A DNA stretch of 22,157 nucleotides from UBA6197 sp047638075 (GTDB lineage: Bacteria; Pseudomonadota; Alphaproteobacteria; Rhodobacterales; Rhodobacteraceae). The notes under the pieces were generated by a model, which worked only from the letters and a program-made list of their open reading frames with translations, was not told where the DNA came from and made no database searches. Position numbers and translations under genes: made by a program. Positions 1 to 6,861 of this stretch are shown piece after piece (the stretch's first letter is position 1; every line of letters starts with the position of its first letter). Where the stretch lies: the NCBI RefSeq assembly GCF_047638075.1, contig NZ_JBLJBV010000059.1:1-22157 (forward strand), written 5' to 3'.

Positions 1-386
1 TGAACCTGATCGCACAAATCGAAGCCGAGCAGATCGCTGCGCTTGGCAAGACCATTCCGGATTTCAAGGCCGGCGACACCATCCGTGTTGGCTACAAAGT
101 GACCGAAGGCACCCGTTCGCGCGTGCAGAACTACGAAGGCGTCTGCATCGCCCGTAATGGCGGCGCAACCATTGCTGCCTCGTTCACCGTTCGCAAAATC
201 TCGTTTGGCGAAGGCGTGGAACGGGTATTCCCGCTGTATTCAACCAATATCGATTCGATCGAAGTGGTCCGCCGCGGTCGCGTGCGTCGCGCCAAGCTTT
301 ATTACCTGCGTGATCGTCGCGGCAAATCGGCCCGTATCGCCGAAGTCACGAACTACAAGCCCAAAAAATCCAAAGCCGAAGCCTGA
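1..386 (+). CDS. rplS: 50S ribosomal protein L19 (start codon cut by window edge)
   Basis: Large-subunit ribosomal protein L19, which lies at the 30S-50S interface. The reading frame is open from the first base: bases 1-2 (tg) look like the end of an ATG whose A lies just outside, followed by NLIAQIEAEQ, the normal L19 N-terminus. Inside are the family segments F-x-x-GDTIRV, GVCIARNGG, SFTVRKISFGEGVERVFPLY and VVRRGRVRRAKLYYLR. The full protein would be about 128 aa, a usual alphaproteobacterial length, with a basic C-terminal tail rich in Lys. It is followed after 11 nt by rpmE, so the two are co-transcribed. Identification is by recalled family sequence, and I am confident in it. Confidence 0.96.
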   Translation, partial: NLIAQIEAEQIAALGKTIPDFKAGDTIRVGYKVTEGTRSRVQNYEGVCIARNGGATIAASFTVRKISFGEGVERVFPLYSTNIDSIEVVRRGRVRRAKLYYLRDRRGKSARIAEVTNYKPKKSKAEA

Positions 387-397
387 GGAGCGGGACG

Positions 398-619
398 ATG
401 AGAAAAGAAATTCACCCCGATTACCACATGATCAACGTCAAAATGACCGATGGCACCGTGTTTCAGGTCCGGTCGACCTGGGGCAACGAAGGCGATCAGA
501 TGTCGCTTGATATTGACCCGCTGGCGCATCCGGCCTGGACCGGCGGCAGTGGTCGTCTGATGGACACCGGCGGCCGTGTGTCGAAGTTCAAGAACAAATA
601 CGCCGGTCTGGGTTTCTGA
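398..619 (+). CDS. rpmE: 50S ribosomal protein L31, zinc-free form
   Basis: 73-aa ribosomal protein L31. It starts MRKEIHPDYH and has the STWG, DIDPLAHPAWTGG and GGRVSKFKNKYAGLGF segments typical of alphaproteobacterial L31. It contains no cysteine, so it is the form without the zinc-binding Cys set; this is the ordinary state in this bacterial class rather than a stress paralogue. A GAGGAG Shine-Dalgarno-like stretch lies just upstream, inside the 11-nt gap to rplS, and the pair ends in a hairpin terminator at 640-666. Confidence 0.95.
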   Translation: MRKEIHPDYHMINVKMTDGTVFQVRSTWGNEGDQMSLDIDPLAHPAWTGGSGRLMDTGGRVSKFKNKYAGLGF

Positions 620-639
620 TCCGACCGTATCGCGTGATG

Positions 640-666
640 GGGGCGTGCCTTTGGGTGCGCCCTTTT
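640..666 (+). terminator. Rho-independent terminator of rplS-rpmE
   Basis: Nine-pair stem formed by 641-649 (gggcgtgcc) and 654-662 (ggtgcgccc), including two G-T pairs, with a 4-nt loop and then TTTT at 663-666. It lies 21 nt after the rpmE stop codon on the same strand. Confidence 0.75.
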
Positions 667-830
667 CATTTTCGAACAGATATTTCGCACTTTTCTGTGC
701 CCCAATCGCCCCGATTGTTCAAAAAACAACAGCGCGCTTGCGTGCGGCACTTTCAAAGGGTAGCCGCATCCCCCTATAGTCAACGCGCACTGGAGCCAGT
801 GCATATTTCAAGTCTGAGCAGAGGTCGAAC

Positions 831-1640
831 GTGGCGCATATCATCGTTGTCGGCAACGAAAAGGGCGGATCAGGCAAATCCACCACCTGCATGCATGTGG
901 CAACCGCCCTTGCACGGATGGGAAAAAAGGTCGGCGCACTGGACCTGGACCTGCGTCAACGCAGCTTTGGCCGGTATGTTGAAAACCGTCTGGCCTTTCT
1001 TGCGCGTGAGGGTCTGGACCTGCCGACCCCCGATTACCGCGAACTGCCCGAGGCCGACACCGCCGAACTGGCCCCCGGTGAAAACCCCTTTGACCATCGC
1101 CTGTCGACCGCTGTTGCCGCGATGGAAAGCGAATGCGACTTTATCCTGATCGACTGCCCCGGCAGCCATACCCGCCTGTCTCAGGTTGCTCATTCACTGG
1201 CTGATACGCTGATCACACCACTGAACGACAGCTTCATTGATTTTGATCTGTTGGCGCGGGTCGACCCGGAAACCAGCCGCGTCATCGGGCCGTCGATCTA
1301 TTCGGAGATGGTCTGGGCGGCGCGGCAGTTGCGCGCGCGGGCCGGGCTGAAGCCAATCGACTGGATCGTGCTGCGCAACCGCCTGGGGTCGCAGCAGATG
1401 CACAACAAAAAGAAGGTGGGCGACGCGCTGACGCAGCTTTCCAAGCGGATCGGTTTTCGCGTCAGCCCCGGCTTTTCTGAACGGGTCATCTTTCGCGAGC
1501 TGTTTCCACGGGGGCTGACGCTGCTTGACATGCGTGATGTCGGCGTTGAGGGGATGAACATATCGAACGTGGCCGCCCGGCAGGAACTACGCGACCTGAT
1601 CCGCGAATTGCGCCTGCCCGGCGTCGAGGTCAATTTCTGA
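831..1640 (+). CDS. mipZ: MipZ, ParA-type ATPase that positions the division site
   Basis: 269-aa P-loop ATPase of the ParA/MinD superfamily, closest to MipZ. In Caulobacter, MipZ forms gradients from ParB at the poles and blocks FtsZ assembly there. A deviant Walker A (GNEKGGSGKSTT, residues 8-19) is at the N-terminus, followed by the MipZ-type LDLDLRQRSFGRYVENR segment, the Walker B-like FILIDCPG (about 104-111), and the NDSFIDFDLL and DWIVLRNRLG blocks that separate MipZ from generic ParA. Near the C-terminus is FRELFPRGLTLLD. The start is GTG at 831, with AGAGG at 820-824 as a modest ribosome binding site. No parA or parB is adjacent, which is normal because mipZ stands alone in Rhodobacterales. 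Confidence 0.92.
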   Translation: MAHIIVVGNEKGGSGKSTTCMHVATALARMGKKVGALDLDLRQRSFGRYVENRLAFLAREGLDLPTPDYRELPEADTAELAPGENPFDHRLSTAVAAMESECDFILIDCPGSHTRLSQVAHSLADTLITPLNDSFIDFDLLARVDPETSRVIGPSIYSEMVWAARQLRARAGLKPIDWIVLRNRLGSQQMHNKKKVGDALTQLSKRIGFRVSPGFSERVIFRELFPRGLTLLDMRDVGVEGMNISNVAARQELRDLIRELRLPGVEVNF

Positions 1641-1645
1641 TCTCA

Positions 1646-1678
1646 GCCCGGCCCGACCCGGCCCGGCCCGGCCCGGCC
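1646..1678. repeat. GCCCG pentamer tandem repeat
   Basis: Six consecutive 5-bp units (GCCCG, with the third unit ACCCG) plus three extra bases, just after the mipZ stop and between mipZ and a convergent small gene. It is pure GC and prone to slippage. Confidence 0.85.
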
Positions 1679-1686
1679 AAACAGGA

Positions 1687-1848
1687 TCAGACCGGATGCC
1701 GCGATGAAAACCTGAAAGGTGACGGGCGGCGGCGTGGTGACATTTGCTTTTGGCACTCTGCAAGTGTCGTCAGCCGCATTTCAAAAATATCATCCCGTGC
1801 ACGGCCAGACAGGCCCAAACGCTTGAAAAAGGCAACTGCAAGCGACAT
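1687..1848 (-). CDS. Unknown 53-aa protein
   Basis: I do not recognise this protein. The frame encodes 53 aa, beginning MSLAVAFFKRLGLSGRARDD, with a Cys at residue 32 and an Arg/Pro/Ser-rich tail from about residue 37. The main support is a strong Shine-Dalgarno (GAGGAG) placed 6 nt before the ATG at 1848; the frame also extends further upstream, but without a comparable site. An amphipathic N-terminal helix is possible (FFKRLGLS). It converges with mipZ and is separated from ubiV by about 150 bp. It may be a small conserved regulator or peptide of Rhodobacteraceae, but no function can be assigned. The Arg-rich tail could also reflect a frame error. Confidence 0.5.
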   Translation of the reverse strand: MSLAVAFFKRLGLSGRARDDIFEMRLTTLAECQKQMSPRRRPSPFRFSSRHPV

Positions 1849-2000
1849 GGATTTCTCCTCGTGGTTCGGGCCGTTTTGACCCATTGAAACTACTTTCACG
1901 GGAAAATCTGTCCGAAATGTGCAACCATGCGGGCGATGGCGCGGCGATGTTGGGGTCAAGTAACGACACCCGGACCGCGCCCATCAATCGGTGACGGGGC

Positions 2001-2897
2001 TTATGCCCCGCCCGACCAGGCAGCCCCCGCATCGCCCGTCAAAAACCCGTCTGACAAACGCCCGCCGGGGGCCATGCCAGCGCTGAGCGCGGCCAGTTCC
2101 CCGGCCTCCATCTGCCCGGCAAGGCGCGCCGTCCAGGCGCGGCACAGCGCCTCAAAATCACCGGTCTGGGGCGACAGGCGAAGCGATGTTACCCCCGCGC
2201 CGTTCAACGCCTCAACCTGATGGGCCATGCTCGCGGTGCTTCCCGAGAGCGTTTGCACCCCGTTCACCGCCAAAAATGGCTGACCATCCAGCGTTTCAAC
2301 CTCGCGGCCGTCCGGGTCTTCGCCGCATACGAACTGGCAGTTGTCCTTGGCGCGGTCATGCAACCGCGCATGGTAGCAACGCCCCGCAATCGCCAAAGGC
2401 ACGCGACCATGGCCCCAAACCTCGATCGCCACGCCCAGTTGCGCGCCCTCGGCCGCCAGCGCGGCAACCGAAGCCAGCGGCAATTCGGGCGGCAGACAGA
2501 CCCGCGTGGCGCCCCGTCGCGCCAACCAGCGCAACGTGCCTTCGTTATAGACGTTGATCAGCGGCCCCACCCAAAACAGCGTGCCTTGCGGAACATGCAC
2601 CAGCGCCGACAGATCGTTCACCTCGACCGGCAGACCCATCGCCATCAGATCGGCGGTCAGCTTGCGTTCGCGCTTCAGTGTGATCAGCGCCAGCGAGGTC
2701 AACGCCACCTCTTTGCCCGCCGCCTGAAGCACCTCGACAGCGCCGGGAATTTCCTGCTGGAAATAGGGCAGACGTTTAGAGCAGACAAGCTCGCCCAGAA
2801 CCACGCGGGCCACCGGCGTGCGGGCAAGCGATTGGTAGAAGGCGGCCCAAACGGGGGCCTCCCAGAAAAACTGGTTGGGGCCAACAGTCAGGTCCAT
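2001..2897 (-). CDS. ubiV: UbiV, O2-independent ubiquinone hydroxylation protein (U32 family)
   Basis: 298-aa peptidase-U32-like protein. UbiV forms a 4Fe-4S heterodimer with UbiU and is needed for ring hydroxylation in ubiquinone synthesis without O2, using prephenate as the oxygen source in E. coli. With the start at 2897 (MDLTVGPNQFFW) the cluster cysteines fall at C39, C174, C187 and C191; the E. coli protein uses C39, C180, C193 and C197, so the spacing CX12CX3C is kept. An in-frame ATG at 2903 lies directly against the GGAG sequence and is less likely. The chosen start leaves 2 nt after the ubiU stop, so translation is probably coupled. The stop codon lies in the loop of a short GGGGC/GCCCC hairpin (1996-2009) with no T run. 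Confidence 0.93.
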   Translation of the reverse strand: MDLTVGPNQFFWEAPVWAAFYQSLARTPVARVVLGELVCSKRLPYFQQEIPGAVEVLQAAGKEVALTSLALITLKRERKLTADLMAMGLPVEVNDLSALVHVPQGTLFWVGPLINVYNEGTLRWLARRGATRVCLPPELPLASVAALAAEGAQLGVAIEVWGHGRVPLAIAGRCYHARLHDRAKDNCQFVCGEDPDGREVETLDGQPFLAVNGVQTLSGSTASMAHQVEALNGAGVTSLRLSPQTGDFEALCRAWTARLAGQMEAGELAALSAGMAPGGRLSDGFLTGDAGAAWSGGA

Positions 2898-2899
2898 AG

Positions 2900-3883
2900 T
2901 CATCTCCAGGTCTTGGCATAGGCGCCGGTGGTGGCGGCTTGGCCTTCGGACAGGCGGGCAAGCGTGCCCTCGGCCACGGGGCGGCCCTCTGCCACGGCCT
3001 CAACCGCGGCGCGGAAGTTGCGCACCACCTCGGCCACATAGGCGCGCGACCGCTGGCGCCCTTCGATTTTCAGCGCGGTGACACCCGCCTGCGACAGCGC
3101 CGGGATCAGGCGCGACGCATCAAGGCTGACCGGATCCTCAAAGATATGGCCGGTCTGATCTTCGCTGTTGAAGCACCCTTTGCACAGCGTCGGGTAAGGC
3201 GCGGGCTGGTCTTTCTTCGTGCGGTGGATCGTAAACCCACCCAACCGCGCGGCCAGTTCCTGCCCCTCTTCGGCATAGACAACATGGCTTGCGGGTGAAC
3301 ACACCCCGTTCATGTTCGGCGATTTTCCGGTGGCATAGGATGACAGCGAACAGCGCCCCTCGGCCATCACGCAAAGCCCGCCAAACACGAAAACCTCGGT
3401 TTCGACGTCAATCTCGCGGTTGATCGCGGCAATCTCTTGCACCGTCAGAACGCGAGGTAGCACCACGCGTTTCACGTCAAACGCCTGCGCATAAAGGTTG
3501 ATCGCATCCGGGTTGGCGGCGGCGGCCTGCACCGACAGGTGGCGGCGCAAACCGGGGTGGTGTTCAGCGGCATGGGCCAACAATCCGACATCGGCCAAGA
3601 TCACCGCATCGGCACCAGCAGCCTCGGCGTTGGCCACCGCGCGGTGCCACAGCGGTTCGGCGCCCGCCCGCGGAAAGGTGTTGATCGCGACCAGCACCTT
3701 GGCGCCGCGCGCATGGGCATAGGCAATACCCTCGGTCATTTCTTCGGGTGAAAAGTTCAGCCCCGGAAAGTTGCGCGCGTTGCTTTCATCAGCAAAGCCG
3801 CAATAAACCGCATGCGCGCCTGCATCAACCGCCGCGCGCAGCGCCGAGGGCGTACCCGCCGGGCAGACCAGTTCCATCACCAT
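2900..3883 (-). CDS. ubiU: UbiU, O2-independent ubiquinone hydroxylation protein (U32 family)
   Basis: 327-aa U32-family partner of UbiV. It carries the family start ELVCPAG, the NARNFPGLNF and VAINTFPR blocks, SVQA, VVLPRVLT, GGLCVMAEGRCSLSSY, GVCSPASH, PTLCKGC and KIEGRQRS. The predicted 4Fe-4S ligands are C171, C178, C195 and C234. Counted from the inner ATG at 3877 they become C169, C176, C193 and C232, identical to my recollection of E. coli UbiU. I keep the start at 3883 because AGGAGG (3890-3895) is 6 nt from that ATG and 12 nt from the inner one. The ATG overlaps the ubiT stop as TAATG, a translational-coupling arrangement. An extra Cys (C237) follows the last ligand. Confidence 0.95.
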   Translation of the reverse strand: MVMELVCPAGTPSALRAAVDAGAHAVYCGFADESNARNFPGLNFSPEEMTEGIAYAHARGAKVLVAINTFPRAGAEPLWHRAVANAEAAGADAVILADVGLLAHAAEHHPGLRRHLSVQAAAANPDAINLYAQAFDVKRVVLPRVLTVQEIAAINREIDVETEVFVFGGLCVMAEGRCSLSSYATGKSPNMNGVCSPASHVVYAEEGQELAARLGGFTIHRTKKDQPAPYPTLCKGCFNSEDQTGHIFEDPVSLDASRLIPALSQAGVTALKIEGRQRSRAYVAEVVRNFRAAVEAVAEGRPVAEGTLARLSEGQAATTGAYAKTWR

Positions 3884-4431
3884 TACCAACCTCCTTGCAG
3901 CGCATCAACCCGGTGCAGCACCAACCCGGTGCGCGTTTCCGCCAGCCCCAGCGCCGCCTTCAACGGTGCCTTCAACGGCCCGACCAGCGCCGAAATCTCT
4001 GTCGCCAAATCCAGTTCGGCGTCATCAATCGCGTTGCGCAGGGCAAGGGCCGCGCCGGTATCTCCCTCAACCACCAGATCGCGCGAAAAGAACAGCGCAT
4101 CGCCATCATAAGCGCCGTGTATCATCCCCAAAAACGCCGATAACGGCCCCGCAATCCGGGTGTCTGCCTCGGGCGTGCGGCGATGTGCGGTCACCTTTGG
4201 CACCCCCCCGCGCAGATCCATCAGCAGCACCAGCGGCAAATCTGTCGGGTCCAGCACAAACCGCTTTTCGCCATGTTCACCCAAACGGCGAAACATACCC
4301 GGATGATCGCGCGACAGTTTACGCGACAACGACGACAGCATCAGACTGACCGGCAACAGCGGCAAGGGACGCATCATCCCGGCCATGACACGCGGCAGGC
4401 GCGGCAGGGGTTGTGCGGAATCGGCAGGCAT
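3883..4431 (-). CDS. ubiT: UbiT, SCP2-domain lipid-binding protein of anaerobic ubiquinone synthesis
   Basis: 182-aa protein of the SCP2 sterol-carrier-like family (YhbT/UbiT). UbiT is thought to bind ubiquinone intermediates and replace the aerobic protein UbiJ when O2 is absent. The N-terminal proline/leucine-rich segment is followed by FRRLGEHGEKRFVLDPTDLP and the SCP2 core with ITGPLSAFLGMIHG-like and DALFFSRDLVVEGDTGAALALRNAIDDAELD blocks (here IAGPLSAFLGMIHG). The ATG at 4431 is preceded by GGAG at suitable distance; an upstream in-frame start near 4545 would run through the FNR box and is rejected. It is the first gene of ubiT-ubiU-ubiV and faces ubiD across a 140-bp regulatory region. 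Confidence 0.9.
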   Translation of the reverse strand: MPADSAQPLPRLPRVMAGMMRPLPLLPVSLMLSSLSRKLSRDHPGMFRRLGEHGEKRFVLDPTDLPLVLLMDLRGGVPKVTAHRRTPEADTRIAGPLSAFLGMIHGAYDGDALFFSRDLVVEGDTGAALALRNAIDDAELDLATEISALVGPLKAPLKAALGLAETRTGLVLHRVDALQGGW

Positions 4432-4474
4432 GGCGGGCTCCGTTCTGGTAGGGTGCTGTGGCACCATGACTTGG

Positions 4475-4480
4475 CTTAAC
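4475..4480 (-). promoter_or_regulatory. Candidate -10 element for ubiTUV
   Basis: GTTAAG on the minus strand. Its implied start site (about 4467) is about 40 bp from the centre of the FNR box, the class II activator geometry. The match to TATAAT is only moderate, as expected for an activated promoter. Confidence 0.4.
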
Positions 4481-4500
4481 CGACATGCCAATGCGGCAAC

Positions 4501-4514
4501 TTGATCAATATCAA
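4501..4514. promoter_or_regulatory. Perfect FNR/FnrL operator shared by ubiT and ubiD
   Basis: TTGATCAATATCAA matches the FNR consensus TTGAT-N4-ATCAA at all ten specified bases. It lies in the 140-bp gap between divergent ubiT (start 4431) and ubiD (start 4572), 70 and 58 bp from the two start codons. Oxygen-labile 4Fe-4S FNR dimers activate from such boxes centred near -41.5, and both genes have a candidate -10 at about that distance. Confidence 0.88.
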
Positions 4515-4534
4515 ACGCAGCGACGCAAACTCCT

Positions 4535-4540
4535 GCTAGA
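4535..4540 (+). promoter_or_regulatory. Candidate -10 element for ubiD
   Basis: GCTAGA within TGCTAGAC. The start site expected 6-7 nt further on (about 4547) lies about 40 bp from the FNR box centre, mirroring the ubiT side. The match to consensus is weak. Confidence 0.35.
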
Positions 4541-4571
4541 CCCAACCCCGCCCGCCATTTCGGAGAGACCC

Positions 4572-6080
4572 ATGCGCAGCCTGCCCGCTTTTCCCACGCT
4601 TCGCGCCTTTCTTGACTGGACGAGGGCCCAAGGCCAGCTATTGCCCATCGCCGATCCGGTCAGCGTGGTGCATCAGATGACGGCGGTTCATGATGCGGTC
4701 TTGCGTCAGGGCGGGCCGGTGCTGCGCTTTAACGCCCCCATGTTGGCAAACGGCAGGAAAAGCACGGTGCCGGTCATTACCAATCTTTTCGGCACGACCG
4801 AGCGTGTGGCCGCCGGCCTTGGGCTGGCGCTGGACGAAGTGCCCGCACTGGGCGAGTTTTTGGCCGCGCTGCGCACACCTGCCCCCGTTGAAGGGATGCG
4901 CGATGCGCTGTCGCGTTGGCCGATGCTGCGCGCGGCCCTGTCGACCCGGCCCCGCATCACCAAACATGGCCCCGTGCAAGAGGTCGTGGCCGAGGGGGAA
5001 GCGGTCGACATGACCGCACTGCCGATACAGACCCCCTGGCCCGGCGATGGCGGCCCGCTGATTACCTGGCCCGTGGTTATCACCCGCCCGCACACCAGCA
5101 CCATTGAGGCGGTCGCGCGCTATAACTGGGGGGTTTACCGCGCCCAGGTATTGGGGCGCGACCGGCTTATCATGCGCTGGCTTGCACATCGGGGGGGGGC
5201 TGCCCATGCCCGCAGTTGGGCGCAGGCAAATGAGCCGATGCCCGTGGCAATCGCGCTGGGGGCAGATCCCGCGACCCTGTTGGCCGCCGCCCTGCCGCTG
5301 CCCGAAACCGTTTCCGAGATGACCTTTTCAGGTGTCTTGCGCGGCACCCGCACGCATCTGGCCCCGGCGCGCACGGTGCCCCTGATGATCCCGGCCGATG
5401 CTGAAATGATAATCGAAGGTTGGGTTCACCCCAACGACACCGCCCCCGAAGGCCCGTTTGGCGACCACACCGGCTATTACAACGCGGTCGAGCCGTTCCC
5501 CGTGATGCGGATCAGCGCCATCACCCACCGGCGCGACCCGATCTATCTGTCCACCTACACTGGGCGTCCCCCTGATGAACCCTCGATCATCGGTGAGGTG
5601 TTCAATGATCTCGCGCTGCCGGTAATCCGCCAGCAGATCCCCGAGGTGCGCGACATGTGGCTGCCACCGGCGGGATGTTCCTACCGCATCGCAGTGGTCA
5701 GCATCAACAAGCGCTACCCCGGACAGGCGCGCCGCGTGATGATGGCGCTGTGGGGAATGCTGGCGCAGTTCAGCTATACCAAGATGGTGGTGGTTGTGGA
5801 TGACGATATCGACCCCCGCAACTGGGATGATATTGCCTGGGCGCTGGCCACGCGGATGGACCCCGCGCGCGACGTGATGGTGCTGGACCGCACGCCAATG
5901 GATTACCTTGATTTTGCCTCGCCCATCGAAGGGCTGGCGGGCAAGCTGGGCATAGATGCGACCACAAAAATCGGCACCGAAACCACTCGCGATTGGGGGC
6001 AGGTCATGGCGCTGGCCGATAAGGACCGCGACTTTGCGACAGAGCTTCTGGCGCGCCGCCTGCCGGGGTTTGGGCAATAA
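4572..6080 (+). CDS. ubiD: UbiD, prenylated-FMN 4-hydroxy-3-polyprenylbenzoate decarboxylase
   Basis: 502-aa UbiD-family enzyme removing the carboxyl group of 4-hydroxy-3-polyprenylbenzoate in ubiquinone synthesis, with prenylated FMN made by UbiX. It aligns along its whole length with the remembered E. coli UbiD: NLFGT (71-75), PLITWP (162-167), NWGVYR (185-190), LIMRWLAHRGGA (199-210), VAIALGADPAT (225-235), the active-site region APEGPFGDHTGYYN (291-304), YTGRPPDEPSIIG (329-341) and ATRMDPARDV (426-435). The ATG at 4572 follows GGAGAG; an upstream in-frame ATG at 4485 would start before the FNR box and is rejected. Close agreement with E. coli favours true UbiD over the broader decarboxylase family. 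The ubiX partner is not in the window. Confidence 0.93.
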   Translation: MRSLPAFPTLRAFLDWTRAQGQLLPIADPVSVVHQMTAVHDAVLRQGGPVLRFNAPMLANGRKSTVPVITNLFGTTERVAAGLGLALDEVPALGEFLAALRTPAPVEGMRDALSRWPMLRAALSTRPRITKHGPVQEVVAEGEAVDMTALPIQTPWPGDGGPLITWPVVITRPHTSTIEAVARYNWGVYRAQVLGRDRLIMRWLAHRGGAAHARSWAQANEPMPVAIALGADPATLLAAALPLPETVSEMTFSGVLRGTRTHLAPARTVPLMIPADAEMIIEGWVHPNDTAPEGPFGDHTGYYNAVEPFPVMRISAITHRRDPIYLSTYTGRPPDEPSIIGEVFNDLALPVIRQQIPEVRDMWLPPAGCSYRIAVVSINKRYPGQARRVMMALWGMLAQFSYTKMVVVVDDDIDPRNWDDIAWALATRMDPARDVMVLDRTPMDYLDFASPIEGLAGKLGIDATTKIGTETTRDWGQVMALADKDRDFATELLARRLPGFGQ

Positions 6081-6277
6081 AGAGCCACGGTATTGGGCTA
6101 GCCCCATGCATTTCGTGGTGCAAGATTAGGGCAAGGTCGCTGCAGCGGTGAAGTCTCACAGGCGCAATGCTGCCGAAGAAATCTTCGAGTGTGCCCTGAA
6201 TGCGACCCGATCGCCGGGCTTTCGGCCATCTGGGGCAGTATCCTCGGCCGCGTCAGCATGATCCGGATGGCGCGCCT

Positions 6278-6634
6278 TCAGCGCAGCATGGCGTGGAACT
6301 CGGCATTCCTCTGAAGGGTCAGATCCTTCATGCAGTCGTAATAGATCGCCTGGTCGAGGCTACCACCATACCCGAGCTCCTGTTCGCATGTCGCATCGCG
6401 CCGCTTGAGCCATTGGCGCTGCTGGGCCAATAAGGCAGAGCCCGTGCCACCGGCATCGGCCCGAGGTTTGAGTTGGCCCCACAGTTGATTCAGTTCAGCA
6501 TCAGCGCGCTGCCATCGCGCGGATGCGCAGTCGGTAGCGTCCATGGAGGTCGTGCCGCTGCAAGAAGCCTGAGTCAGGCCGGGTTCAGGCAGGCCGGACA
6601 GAAGAGCGGCCGTAAGGATGAGTAAGATGCGCAT
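6278..6634 (-). CDS. Exported LprI/DUF1311-family protein
   Basis: 118-aa protein with an N-terminal signal peptide (MRILLILTAALLSGLPEPG, cleavage probably after about residue 23 at TQA-SC). The mature part has the LprI N-terminal (DUF1311) pattern: a short Cys-containing start, AELNQLWGQLK, LLAQQRQWLKRRDATCEQE, then GGSLDQAIYYDCMKDLTLQRNAEFHAML. Four mature cysteines could make two disulfides. Some family members are periplasmic lysozyme inhibitors, but most are uncharacterised, so only export is firm. The start at 6634 is chosen because it begins the signal peptide and follows AGAGGGG. It is monocistronic, between ubiD and the ABC operon, both of which end toward it. Confidence 0.8.
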   Translation of the reverse strand: MRILLILTAALLSGLPEPGLTQASCSGTTSMDATDCASARWQRADAELNQLWGQLKPRADAGGTGSALLAQQRQWLKRRDATCEQELGYGGSLDQAIYYDCMKDLTLQRNAEFHAMLR

Positions 6635-6661
6635 GGTAAAAACCCCTCTGCAATACACATC

Positions 6662-6670
6662 ATTATACCA
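6662..6670 (-). promoter_or_regulatory. Extended -10 promoter of the LprI-family gene
   Basis: TGGTATAAT on the minus strand is a perfect TATAAT with the TG extension one base upstream. It lies 28 nt before the ATG at 6634. No good -35 is present 17 nt away (TACTCA), which fits an extended -10 promoter. Confidence 0.65.
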
Positions 6671-6861
6671 TAACAACAAGGCTTTGAGTATGGCCGTCTC
6701 CGCGCGCCTATTGAAGGTGCGCGCAGGTCAATGAAAATGTGCAACACGAAACGCAAAGGGCTGGGGTATTGGGCCAGCGGTTCGGGGGGCGGGGCAGCCC
6801 GCGCTAAAGGTGAACGTTTGCCGTAAATCCGGCGAATTTTCACACAGGCTGCACCCTTTTC

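Noticed and set aside
398..619. Loss of the four zinc-binding cysteines in L31
   Set aside because: Cysteine-free L31 in the main ribosomal operon is normal for Alphaproteobacteria, so it is not a sign of a stress paralogue.
752..780. TATAGT as -10 for mipZ
   Set aside because: The hexamer is fair but the -35 at correct spacing (TTCAAA) is poor; not enough to list.
2220..2921. Long open frame antisense to ubiV
   Set aside because: Arg/Gln/His-rich translation typical of a GC-rich shadow frame opposite a well-identified gene.
4485..4571. Upstream start for ubiD at 4485
   Set aside because: It would place the FNR box inside the coding sequence; the ATG at 4572 has GGAGAG and matches the UbiD N-terminus.
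5328..6107. 259-codon open frame antisense to ubiD
   Set aside because: Shadow frame of ubiD with His/Arg-rich composition and no recognisable domain.
6081..6277. Possible gene remnant between ubiD and the LprI-like gene
   Set aside because: Short open stretches exist on the plus strand but have no family resemblance, ribosome site or clear start; nothing supportable.
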